From Podocnemis expansa (lineage: Eukaryota > Chordata > Testudines > Podocnemididae): 64,000 nucleotides of DNA. Below, piece by piece: positions 25,750 through 35,410 of the stretch (position 1 is the stretch's first letter; every line of letters starts with the position of its first letter). The stretch is taken from assembly GCA_007922195.1 (NCBI GenBank), contig ML681981.1, positions 15,757,940-15,821,939 of the forward strand, written 5' to 3'. The notes beneath the pieces were generated by a model. It was not told the origin of the DNA and did not search any database. It saw only the letters and a list, made by a program, of their open reading frames with translations. Made by a program: the position numbers and the translations under genes.

Positions 25750-27059
25750 CTGCAAGAAATTCAGACAAAAAGTGACAAGTAACAATTAAGTTCATTTGCT
25801 CTCTACAACCCACTCTCACCATCCTCCTCCTATTACAAAGAAGAATATTAACAGTCATATAAAGTAACATCATGTCCAGAGCCCAAACACAATATACAGT
25901 AAGCCTTTCACAGGGCAGCGACAAGTGCGTAACCATCATGTGTTTAGTGATTTACATCTAGTGGTATATTTTATATTATGCAATAGATGATGGTTTCACA
26001 CTGTAAAAAGAAGGCTACATTTACTAGTTATTTGGGCTACTTGATAGCAAGAATAGACACACTATCTTTCTGATTTAAGATAGCATGTCCAACGCAATTT
26101 CTTGAAAGTTTCAGGTAGAGCAAAATCAATCCAACTTACAAAGTTATAGTGCTTTCTCACACACTCTATGAATGACCTCATAGACTTGCAACAAAAAAAA
26201 AAACAAAAAAAACCCTATTGAAAAGATACAGCACATTGCCAACTACTCTAAACATTCTTATTTCAGCAATTACTTGTCCACCTGCAACTTAGTGAAAGGT
26301 AGGAGGCTTCCGTTATTTCTGTAGCAGTAAAGGCAACTCATGCATTTTCTTACAACATCCTAAAATATGAGCATCTATAGAAATAGCATAGATAGAAGAT
26401 GGAATTTAATACAGGTGACTTTCAACGTTGAAAACAAAAAAAATATTTACTGCATTATACTAGATTTACTTTGGACAATGCACTCTGTCTTGTTACAAGA
26501 GAAGAATAATCTATGAAGTGTAGACATTCTGTCTGTACCAAGTTAATATGATACATAGGCTAAATGGGAAAGGTTTTTATACAGTAAGTTCTTTGACTGT
26601 TCACTAAAAATGAATATGGATCACAATACTGTATTTAAGAAATTTTATTTGACACCTGAAGTGGAATAAAACAAGAATTTTTATATGATCTGGTAAACTA
26701 TTTTTATTACTTTTCAGCTATAACTTTTTTCCTCAAAACTTATCTAGCATTTTGGGTTCCTTTGTATCTTTGGTCTTTCTCCCAGAAGGGTTCCTCAATT
26801 AAATTGTTAAAATTGATTCTCTGTAACCTTGTTTTGCAACATTTAAATCAGGGTGCATTATCCCATTTTGGCTTCAATAAATGAATTACTTTTGAAAAGC
26901 TGCTCTTTTCAATTAGTGAAAGAATATGCTTTCCTTGAGAATCTTTCCAAAGGCCTATAAAGAGCATTTTAAACTATTAAGTCTTCATAGCTACCTGAAG
27001 ATCTTAGAAAACAACATTTATGCAAGTTAAAGATTAAAAAAAAAGAATAAGTAAATTAC

Positions 27060-27257
27060 CTGCATTCAAATCATGCACTGGTACACATAAGGTGGCTGCA
27101 ACCTTTTCCAAAACCCTTTTCATCTCAGGACCCTGTTTGAAGGCATCAACTTGATACATAGCTGTAGCATTCTTTTCTACAGAGGTTACAAACTTCTCAC
27201 AATGATCAAAGAACCTCATTAACATGTCATTAATCTCAGTCTCCTCATTCTCAGTGT
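27060..27257 (-). CDS. MINPP1: MINPP1 exon 2
   Basis: 198 bp coding exon. The acceptor is tcctttcag before ACACTGAG; the donor is GAATGCAG followed by gtaatt. It encodes a variable start ([12 protein letters not shown]), then [38 protein letters not shown] and [15 protein letters not shown], part of the histidine-phosphatase alpha domain and strongly conserved across vertebrates. Phase 1 at both ends. Intron 1 is 2696 bp and contains the tandem array and several mobile elements. Confidence 0.96.
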
Positions 27258-27477
27258 CTGAAAGGAAAGATAATGTTTAATGGAAAAAAACCTGTAATAC
27301 ACACAAAAATGTAGCAGATAATTTAAAGAAGTCCCTGCCAGAGTTTACAGAAGTTGGTCTGGGGACTGGAGGCAACCTGTCAGCTATTCTAGTTTTTAAC
27401 AAAAACAAGATGTTAGAAAGATTACAGTTAACCTCTAATTCTATGAGACTAAAGCCCTGTCTGCAACAAAGGAAAAC

Positions 27478-27532
27478 CAGAACTCCTTGCTTCTTTTGCT
27501 GAACTAGACTAACACAACTGCCCCTTTGGAAC
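27478..27532 (+). repeat. Penelope tail fragment with 9-bp TSD
   Basis: 55 bp of the Penelope terminal sequence (ctagactaacac... cccctttgga), 5'-truncated. Flanked by AAGGAAAAC at 27469-27477 and 27533-27541, so it appears to be a complete, very short insertion in MINPP1 intron 1. Confidence 0.75.
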
Positions 27533-27813
27533 AAGGAAAACTATGTAGCTTCAACCGTATTTATTTCAAGCAGGGCTCTAATGCTGTTTTCCATGATAAC
27601 CGTAGAGACTACTGACAACCACGCTAAAAAACTTTTTCCTCTCTACCAACTGCTACAATACTTGTTTTAAAACTGATTTTCTCACAGGTCTTCAGGTGGC
27701 CTCCTTTATGCACTGATGGGTTTTTACTCTCCTCCCTGCTCCACGGGCAGGAGAGGGAATGGGAAGAAAGAGAAGGCCCTATTCCTGCATTCTGCACTCC
27801 ACTTTTGTCTTAG

Positions 27814-28045
27814 TAAAACAAACAAACAAGGAGCCCTGTTGCACTTGAAAGACCAACTGATTTATTTTTTGCATGAGCTTTCATGGGAGAAGATTCCACT
27901 TCATCACTCTGAAGATGGGGGAAGCTGACAAAGTGGGATTTTCTGCCATGAAAGCTCATGCAAAAAATAAGTCAGTTAGTCTTTTAAGTGCCACAGGATG
28001 ACTTGCTTGTTTGACTCAACTAGGGTAATACGTCTACCCCTTAGG
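27814..28045. mobile_element. Penelope-derived palindromic element with 12-bp TSD
   Basis: About 232 bp arranged head to head. The left half is the inverted copy of the right half: 'ttgcacttgaaagaccaact...gcatgagctttcatggg' mirrored by 'cccatgaaagctcatgc...aagtgccacagga' (approximate). The centre falls near 27905-27930. Flanked by CTTTTGTCTTAG at 27802-27813 and 28046-28057. Each arm carries the hammerhead-like segment, decayed here. Confidence 0.8.
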
Positions 28046-28228
28046 CTTTTGTCTTAGGACGACCCTAACCCCACCTCAGTGAGCGTGCTAGGTCAGGGGG
28101 TCAGCAACCCAAAAGATAAGAGCAGCCATTTTTAAAAATTCCTTCAATAACCAACTGTTTTGAGAGCTGCAATGGCATAGCTGCCTGCTGGCGAGAGAAA
28201 CCAAGAACCAGGAGCGGATCCCCTACAG

Positions 28229-28416
28229 CAGGGGTCTCAAACTCAAATCACCATGAGGTCCGCATGAGGACTAGTACGTTAGCCTGAGGGCCTCACCACT
28301 GAAACCCTTCCATACAACAATATTGCAAACATCAGTACCAATAGTGTTGTTGTGAGCCACAAGAAATAGCTTTAGGGGCTGCAGTTGGCCCACAGACTGT
28401 GTGTTTGAGACCTCTG
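28229..28416. mobile_element. hAT MITE, CAGRGGTCTCAAA family, copy B
   Basis: 188 bp, same length and orientation as copy A at 21959. Begins CAGGGGTCTCAAACTCAAAT and ends TGTTTGAGACCTCTG. Perfect 8-bp duplication CCCTACAG (28221-28228 and 28417-28424). Located in MINPP1 intron 1. Confidence 0.93.
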
Positions 28417-28773
28417 CCCTACAGAGTCCCCACCTTGGCAGAGGGGAGCCTGGAGCCTGACATGGCCTTCTTAGGGTCCCCAGGTCGCAGAGGTGGAGCT
28501 AAGCACACCTGCAACTGTGGGCCACATGCGGCTCTGGAGCTGCAGATTGCAGACAGACCTCCGTGCTAGAAGCACCAAAACTACTCCAAGTAAGCTCACA
28601 CCCTATCTGCCGCAGCCAGTCACGCATGCTGAGGCATCTAGCCAGGCCCAGGCAAAGTCTACCTTAGATCTCACCCCCACAGCAGTGGTGTGTGCTGGGC
28701 ATCCAGCCAGGCCAGCTTGGCCCCACCTTCACCTCAAGCCCCGGAGTGTGCTGTTCTAGGGGGACCCAATTTT

Positions 28774-29863
28774 AGGGTCACCGGATACCAAAGCTAGGGA
28801 AGTACAAAAAGGAGAATTGTGGAGGACACATGAAGAAAACATAGTATTAATGTTAAGCGCCAAAGGGGCAGCTGTGTCAGTCTAGTAAAGCAAAAAAAGC
28901 CAGGAGTCTTGTGGCACTTGAAGACTAACAGATTTATTAATTGCATGGGCTTTCCCTGGAGAAAAATCCAACTTTGTCAGACCTCTGATGACGTGGGATT
29001 TTCTCCCATGAAAGCTCATGCGATAAATGGATCGGCTAGTCTTTAAGTACCACAAGACTCTCTGCCCCCCCCCTTTTTTTTTTTTAGTATTAATATCATA
29101 TTCTTCCATTTTTAGAGGGCCTGGAATGCTTCCCCCTAAAAATAAGGTGTTCTGGGGCCTTCCAGCATCCTTTAACCCCTGTAAGCAAAATGCCAGACAA
29201 AATCATGTCTTTTTAAAATGCCTGGAGGGAAGATGTGACGGTAGACATAGGGTTACCAGATACAAAAGCAGGGAAAGGAGGACAGGAAAGTACAAAAAGG
29301 AGGACACATGGAGAAAACGTAGGATTAATGTAATACTCTTCTGTTTTTAGGGGCCCTTGGAAGGCTTCCCTCTAACAATAAGGTGTTCTGGGGTGTTCCA
29401 GCATCCTTGAACCCCTGTGAGGAAAAAGCTGGACAAATCATGTCTTTTTAAAATGCCTGGAGGGAAGCTGTGATGGTAGACATAGGGTTACCAGATACGA
29501 AAACAGGGAAAGGAGAACACATGGAGAAAATGTAGTATTAACGTATTACTCTTCTGTTTTTAGGGGGCCCTGGAAGGCTTCCCCTACAATAGGGTGATAT
29601 GAGGCTTTCCAGCATCCTTGAACCCCTGTAAGGAAAAAGCCAGACAAAATCATGTCTTTTTAAAATGCCTCGAGAGAAGCTGTGACGGCGGACATAGGGT
29701 TACCAGATACTAAAGCAGGGAAAGGAGGACAGGAAAGTACAAAAAGGAGAACAGATGGAGAAAATGCAGGATTAATGTAACACTCTTCTGTTTTTAGGGC
29801 CCCTGGAAGGCTTCCCCTACAGCAGGATGACACGAGGCCTGCCAGCACCCCGAAGCCCTGCAA
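28774..29863. repeat. tandem array of a 212-235 bp unit beside MINPP1 exon 1
   Basis: Four units start with AGGGTTACCAGATA-like sequence at 28774, 29249, 29484 and 29696, giving periods of 235 and 212 bp once the Penelope insertion in unit 1 (28852-29084) is removed. Each unit has 'ggaaagtacaaaaaggag', 'cacatggagaaaa', 'ttctgtttttagg', and ends with 'catgtctttttaaaatgcct'. The last unit ends within about 100 bp of the exon 1 donor. A dispersed single copy with inverted termini lies at 48726-49032, so the array probably grew from a DNA transposon. Confidence 0.88.
28852..29084. mobile_element. Penelope-derived palindromic element nested in the tandem array
   Basis: 233 bp head-to-head palindrome. 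The left arm begins 'gccaaaggggcagctgtgtc', the right arm contains CTGATGA (28985-28991), a GTGGGA/TCCCAT stem and GAAAGCTCATGC. It splits unit 1 of the tandem array and is flanked by TAGTATTAAT (28842-28851 and 29085-29094), so it inserted after the unit existed. Confidence 0.85.
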
Positions 29864-29869
29864 GTGACA

Positions 29870-30740
29870 GGCCAGCCACCATCAGGCCCGCGGGCCGGCG
29901 GCGGCGGCGGCGGCGAGGGGAAAGGAGACTGTGTCCCCCGGCGGCGGGGCTACCTGTGGCGGGCGGCGGGCGGCGCAGGGCGAGCTGCAGGCCGCGGCGG
30001 AAGGCGGCGCCGCTCTCCAGGCAGCGGTGCTTGGAGCTGCTGGCGAAGGCGAAGCGGCGGCCGGGGGCGAGCAGGCCGGGGAAGCGGGCGGCCAGGCGCC
30101 GGGCCAGGCGCTCCATGTCGAGGCGGCCCTTGGGCGCCAGCCGGCCGTCCATGTCGGGCCGGTACCACAGGTCCCAGGCGGCCAGCTGGCGGGCGGCGGG
30201 GCAGGGCGGCTGGCGGGCGCGCAGCAGGCGGTGCAGCTGGCCCAGCCGGCGGATCTGCTTCTCGGTGGGGAAGCGGGTGCCGTGGCGGAGCAGGGCGCGG
30301 AGCTGCAGCGGGGCGCAGGCGGCGGAGGGCGGCAGGAGCCGGGGGTCGGGCGGGCCCAGGGAGAGCGGCTCCTGCAGCAGGTGCGGGTTCACCTCCTCGT
30401 ACCGGGACTTCGTCCCGAAGTAGCCGCTCAGCCGCGGGGCGGCCGGCGCCGCCTCCTGCGCCAGGCAGACGGGCAGCGGCAGCAGCAGCAGGAGCAGCCC
30501 CGCCAGGGGCCGGCGGCGGCGGCGGCTCGCCATGGCGGGGTGGCGGCGGCGGAGGCTCCGGCTCCGGCTCTGCAGCGAGGAGAGGCAGGCGGCGGGGCCG
30601 GGGCGGGAGAGGAGCCGCCCCCGCCTTACGCTCCGCCCCCGCTGCGGCTGCTGCTCCCGCCTTCCGGCCGGCGGCAGGGCCGGGCTGCTCTGTCGTCATT
30701 GCCCGGGACTGGCCCCGTCCTCGCGACGCGTTGTATTAAC
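29870..30740. promoter_or_regulatory. CpG island covering MINPP1 promoter and exon 1
   Basis: Dense CpG and very high GC in a window that is otherwise AT-rich, with several GGGGCGGGGC-like (Sp1-type) boxes at 30590-30640. It spans the end of intron 1, all of exon 1, and about 200 bp upstream of the start codon. No TATA box is evident, which fits a housekeeping gene. The high GC opens long meaningless ORFs in all frames. Confidence 0.85.
29954..30533 (-). CDS. MINPP1: MINPP1 exon 1 (multiple inositol polyphosphate phosphatase 1)
   Basis: First coding exon: 193 codons plus one base. The enzyme dephosphorylates InsP5/InsP6 and 2,3-bisphosphoglycerate, mainly in the ER lumen. The start Met is followed by a basic stretch and a Leu-rich signal peptide ending near VCLAQ (residue 26). 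Then come YFGTKSRYEEVNPHLL and the histidine-acid-phosphatase motif RHGTRFP (residues 83-89), whose His forms the phospho-enzyme. FASSSKHRC near the end is also conserved. The donor is GCCACAG followed by gtagcc. The family's second active-site motif (HAE) belongs to the last exon, not present here. Exon 1 is GC-rich and diverges from mammals between motifs. Confidence 0.97.
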
Positions 30741-30767
30741 CCGGCCTGCTACGGCTGTGTGAGAAAC

Positions 30768-31205
30768 ATTTCCAGAGGGGGAGCTGTGTTAGCCTGCTCC
30801 GGCCAAAAAACCAACCCAGCAATCGGGTAGCACTTGAAGACTAGCAAAAAAAACAAAAACAAAACAAAACAAGGGGTCATGTGGCACTTAAACACTAGCA
30901 AAAACAAAAAAAAATCACAAGGAGTCATGTGGCACTTAAAGACTAGAAAAAACAAAACAAGGAGTCATGTGGCACTTAAAGACTAACAGATTTATTTTTC
31001 ACCTGAGCTTTGGTGGGAGAAAATTCCACCTCGTCAGATGCTTCGAAGATGGAGGAATTTGCAGAATGGAAAGAAAAGAAATGCTTGCATTCTGTATGTT
31101 CACCCATCTTTGAAGCATCTGATGAAGTGGGATTTTCTCCCACGAAAGCTCATGTGAAAAATAAATCTGTTAGTCTTTAAGTGCCACATGACTCCTTGGT
31201 TTTTT
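30768..31205. mobile_element. Penelope-derived palindrome just upstream of MINPP1
   Basis: About 430 bp. The left arm starts 'ttccagagggggagctgtgt' and contains four tandem copies of an 'aaggagtcatgtggcactta' block (near 30824, 30870, 30920 and 30959). Then come the inverted hammerhead-like segment (30996-31040), a 75-bp spacer, and the plus-strand hammerhead-like segment (31115-31155) with 'tctgttagtctttaagtgcc'. It begins about 235 bp upstream of the MINPP1 start codon, close to the transcription start region. Flanking duplications are unclear. Confidence 0.8.
31115..31155 (+). ncRNA. hammerhead-ribozyme-like motif (best copy)
   Basis: Reads GCAT, CTGATGA, one extra A, a stem GTGGGA/TCCCAC with a 5-base loop, GAAA, GC, TC, then ATGT. 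This follows the hammerhead order: helix I, CUGANGA core, helix II, GAAA core, one-pair helix III, UH cleavage site, helix I. Penelope-like elements are known to carry hammerheads with a minimal helix III. The extra A after CTGATGA departs from the consensus and may abolish or weaken activity. Confidence 0.5.
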
Positions 31206-31538
31206 GGTTAGAAATAGGTGCACAGAGTTTCTGCAGGTCACCTGTTCTGCATGTGGCACCGCACGTGCTAGAAACTTTCAGAGCCAGGGGCAGTTTCTGT
31301 AGCTCACAGGCCACCCGTTCTGCATTAGCGCCTCACAGGCCAGAAACACAGATGCAGGGCCGGCACAACCCAGTAAGCCAGCTAAGCATTGCAGGGGGGT
31401 GCCGACGTTTGAGTGGCACCAAAATGGGGATGGTGCTGTTGCGCTCCACTGATGATGTCACTCGTCTGCACTGGCATCACCGCACTGCAGGGGTGCGCCA
31501 GAAACCTGAGTGCCATTCCTGCAGAGATAGGTAACATG

Positions 31539-32050
31539 CAGAGCCGTAACTGAAGAATTTGGCGCCTGGGGCGGGTTCTGATTGTGGGCGTCAGTGGCAT
31601 CTAGCACACAGGGCTCATGCTCGGAGTCCCAGCACTAGTGCCCCGAGTTCCTAGCATGGACCGTGCCTCTCCCAGCCCCATCTCCAGCAAGAGATCCGGG
31701 TCCAGGCCACCTGCCACCAGCAGCTTCCGTTCCTGGTCCTGTCCCTGGCTGGGAATTCAGGCCAGGCCGCCTGTGGCAGTGTCCGCCTCTCCCAGCCCCA
31801 TCCCCGGCTGCTGATCCAGGGCCAGGCCAGTGGCGGCAGGATCAGGCTCACATGCAGAATTGGGGCCGAGGGGCATGGCCTGGGCCCGTGCCCCAGGTCT
31901 TTCCGCAGGGCACTGACGCTCCTGCCCCTTACAATAGCCGGCACCTGGAGTGAGCAGTGAGGAGCATGCCTTTCAATGGAGTGACTTCATGGAGCCATTC
32001 CAGCGCATCCGAAGCAAAACCCCACTTGCACAGCCATAGTTACGGCCCTG
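31539..32050. mobile_element. hAT-like element (about 512 bp)
   Basis: Bounded by CAGAGCCGTAACT and the inverted AGTTACGGCCCTG. The flanks are GTAACATG (31531-31538) and GTAACACA (32051-32058), a probable 8-bp duplication with two changes. The interior is GC-rich, with repeated 'agcccca...ggatccaggtccaggcc'-type blocks (31660-31830) and no transposase. Confidence 0.75.
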
Positions 32051-32059
32051 GTAACACAG

Positions 32060-33687
32060 ACTGCCAGATCCCGCTTTTTAGCACTACACCAGCTGGCTGG
32101 GGTTCCTGCAGGCAGTGGGGAGTGTAGTGAACTATAAAGAGCCTGCCCCAGCTTTTCATAATAACCCTTCTGTCATCCCTGCCCACCCCAGTCATGGGGG
32201 GAGCTGAAAAAAATCAAGAGATTTTAGCAAAACCAGCCAGGACGGTGACTTATTCCACCCCCCCTTTGCATTGCCCCCCCCCCCCCCCAACTTGTGTCTG
32301 ATCCTGTCACATTCAAAATTCAACCAGCCAAAGAGCAGGTAGCCTCATTAGCTGCTTGGGAAAGGATGTTACTTATCCTCACCATCATCATCCCTGGCAC
32401 TACCAGGCTCCCTCCTTTTCCCTCCAGCACCTCCAGTTTGTGCTGCTGTCCCATTCTTCATGGTATCATCTTGTGTGTTTTGTGCTCTTTTACCTACCAA
32501 AAAGTCTGCCCAGGGCATCTCTTAGCCGCTTGTCTTTTGTCAGGACCTCCTCTGGACCCGGAAACTAGTGTCAGAGACCAAGTTCATAGTGGCCACTAAA
32601 AGGGAGGACCTCTTTGTGAAACCCCTGCTAGAAAGCCTACTGGTGCTGGAGGTGCAGTTGTTGGAGTCCCAGTTGCTGCATCAGAGGATGATTCTGGCTT
32701 GTGTCACTGAAGTCAGAGAGCTCCTGGACTATAGCCTGACAGATTTGGTATTTAGCCAGTGCTTGGGGTTAGCTACTTTATGATTTCACCACGTGTTACA
32801 GGAGATGAGGACAGCAGGCCTGGCAGTAGAGTGCTTCCTGTACCCCCTCATCCTGGCCTTCTGGAGCTCATTGCTAGGCCTCTGCCTCACAAGCCTTTCT
32901 GGCCACACCCAACACCGCCTGAATCAGATGAATGTCATCCAGCCAGTCCAAACTGCACCTAGACAACATTTGTAATACAGACTCATGCTGCATGCCATCC
33001 ACTTCCTTGCCATCATGTCCTATTCTGACTTCAAGTTGGCATGATGTGCGGAAATCATGGACCTCTGAGCGGGTAGTCTTTATTTTGGTTCCCTGGCCAT
33101 TGGGAATGTTAGCTGGCAGCTCGCTTATAGAGTCATGAACACAGGTCTGCGCTTGGTGCTATTCAAGGAATCCTGAGACCTGCCCAGTCTGTAGCAAGAG
33201 AGAGGCCCTGGCACACAGCTGTGTACAGTGTCAGATTGCGGCCCTTCTTCCAGCAACTCCAGAGCCACAGAATAAGGTTCATTTATACTCTCACACCCTA
33301 AGTGTAGTTTCACAAAGCCATGAGACCTTCTCAACCTCCTCCTGGCACTAGCTAAGCTGGACATTCACAAAACCAGCAGGAAGAATCTGGAGGTTGTGGG
33401 GACTGGGGCTTTGCAAGTGCGGGGCCTAGTTTTGGTTCCTCATCCAATCACACCTTTAGAGGCTGTTTCTGTAGTCAGTGTCCACTGATTCCTTAGACAA
33501 CTTTGAGAAACAGTGTGCACTGTCCAGGATTCTCTGTTCAATGTCACCTTCTGGATCCTGATTTTTAAACTTTGACCCTCACTCCTGTCCCTGTTATCTC
33601 ATTTGTTGTCCCAAGAAGTCATTTAGGTTCAGTGATTCCTCCCCCAGGGTGGAGGGAACAGGCGTTTAACTTTAGGTGGGTCTAGGC
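32060..33687. other. non-coding DNA upstream of MINPP1
   Basis: No recognisable gene. A C-rich run at 32258-32290 is followed by sequence of moderate GC (32300-33400) with several short ORFs on the plus strand (for example 32568-32783) that have no domain I know and several alternative frames. It could be a decayed gene-like or retroelement segment, but I cannot support a call. Confidence 0.4.
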
Positions 33688-33878
33688 TAGTGGTTCCCGA
33701 CGTTTTCTCTGCTGTGGCACACCTTGCTACCTTTAATTAATTTGAGGTACACCACCATAAAGTTTCCAAATGAACTCATGAATATTCATGAGCCAATCCA
33801 GAACTCTTTGAGCAGTTTTTCAAAAAACTCCATGGCACATCTGCTCAGACCTGATGGCACACTGGTTGGAAAAAACTG
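33688..33878. mobile_element. hAT MITE with perfect 8-bp TSD
   Basis: 191 bp, from TAGTGGTTCCCGACG to TTGGAAAAAACTG. Perfect duplication GTCTAGGC at 33680-33687 and 33879-33886, again with central TA. The interior is AT-rich and non-coding; 'tggcacac' occurs near both ends as part of the subterminal inverted repeat. Confidence 0.88.
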
Positions 33879-34559
33879 GTCTAGGCTCACTGTTTCCCAG
33901 ACACCACAATAGGTACTTACTTTCTGCCTCCATTTCCCCCTTCTTCTCACAGTCTTCTACCCCACCCATTTTGTCTTTAGGCACCCCCTTGTTCTGGTGC
34001 CTCAGCTCAGTCAGCCACTAGCCTTTTTTCAGTCTGTTCCTGTTCTCCACAGTCCCATGCATGGCTCTCAGTAGCTATGCTATCCTCAGGCCAGAGCACT
34101 TCAGAGTTAAAGAAATTTTCCACAATGCAGGTGTGACAAACTATACCCCTGTGTCCACATCCTACACAGTATTATACTAATCTTTGTAGAACCCTTGTAA
34201 GATATCATTTGAAAACTCATAATTTGCTGGTCAATGTTGTTTTGATACAACGTTGATGCTCAGTTTATATGAAGTTATAAGATTCCCCCGTATGATGTTA
34301 TTAACACATTCCAGACTCTGTAGTCCTGCCCAAACAGAAGTTGGCAAACAGGTCTGTCCTAAAAAAAGGAATGTGTGCACTGCTTAATTAGCATCTGTGC
34401 TGAAATAGAGTAATTAAGCAGGGTGGGCAATAAAAAACATTCAAATGAGTGAGAAAAAGCCAGCAGGAAACTTCCTTCTCCTTCCTAATGCCCAGCTGAA
34501 AATGTGTTCCAGGAAAGGAACTGAATGTGGGGCAGGTGGCCAGGGATCAGGCTCACCTG

Positions 34560-35410
34560 GGCCTGTTGTCAGGCCAGTGGTTAGGCTGGAGGGGGTGGGG
34601 GGGTGCCTAGGGATCCAGGACTCTCCCTGGGCCCCAAGTCACATTGGGCTAGTGGGGGGCAGGTAGATCTGGGATCATGCCCCTCTAGGCTCCAGGTCAT
34701 GCTGCTGGCCAGGCAAGAGGATGGCAGGCAGGCCAGGCCCAGGACTGACCCGCCCCATCCCCCCCATCCCCCCAGGTGGCAAGGCTGGAGGGCAAGCTGG
34801 GCCAAGGTTCCCCCAAGCCCAGGCTGTGAGGCCAAGGGGCAGGCTGGTCCAGGAGTCGTCTCCACCTAGCCCAGGCCGCAAGGCTGGGGGGGCCAGCAGG
34901 CAGGCTGGGCCATGCGTCGCCTCCCCCAAGCCCAGGTGGTGAGGCTGGGTGGGCAGGCCAGGGCAGGTGTCTTCCCCCCCATAAGCCCAGGCAATGAGGC
35001 TGGGGGGAGACTTGGCCAGTGGTCAAACCCAGGTGGCGAGGCTGGGGAGCCAGCAGGCAGGCTGGGCCATTGATCATTTCCCCTAAGCCCAGGTGGTAAG
35101 GGCAGGGCCAGGGTTACCCCCTCCTCCCCAATGCTTAGGTGGTGAGCCCCAGGGGCCAGACCCGAGCAGTGGTCATTCCTGTCTAAAGCCAAAGTGGCAG
35201 GGCTGGGGGGGCCCATGGGCCTGGGGTTGTCCACCACAAACCCAGGCAGCAAGGGAAGGGGTCAGGCTGAGCCAGGCATGATCCACACTCGACTCCACCC
35301 CAAGCCCAGGTGGTGATACCAGCAGGCCAATGGGCAGGTCTGGCTGTGATTCCCTCCACATAGCTCAGGGACAAGGCTGAGGGGCAGCAGGCAGGCCTGG
35401 CCAGGGATCC
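34560..35410. repeat. degenerate GC-rich minisatellite
   Basis: Repeated 'aagcccaggtggtgaggctg' motif at 34817, 34869, 34930, 34985, 35024, 35087, 35133, 35188, 35240 and 35304, giving a unit of about 40-65 bp with much variation. GC-rich and G-strand biased. All ORFs across it (both strands) are products of the repeat and not genes. Confidence 0.85.

Noticed and set aside
30534..30768. A bidirectional promoter with a second gene to the right
   Set aside because: The CpG island ends within about 200 bp, and no plus-strand exon follows; a Penelope palindrome begins immediately.
29864..30830. Several ORFs of 200-300 codons on both strands in the CpG island
   Set aside because: They are GC-driven shadows of MINPP1 exon 1. 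Only the minus frame from 30533 has family motifs and a proper donor.
32300..33400. A decayed gene or retroelement upstream of MINPP1
   Set aside because: Short plus-strand ORFs appear in succession but share no frame logic, domain or splice pattern that I can defend.
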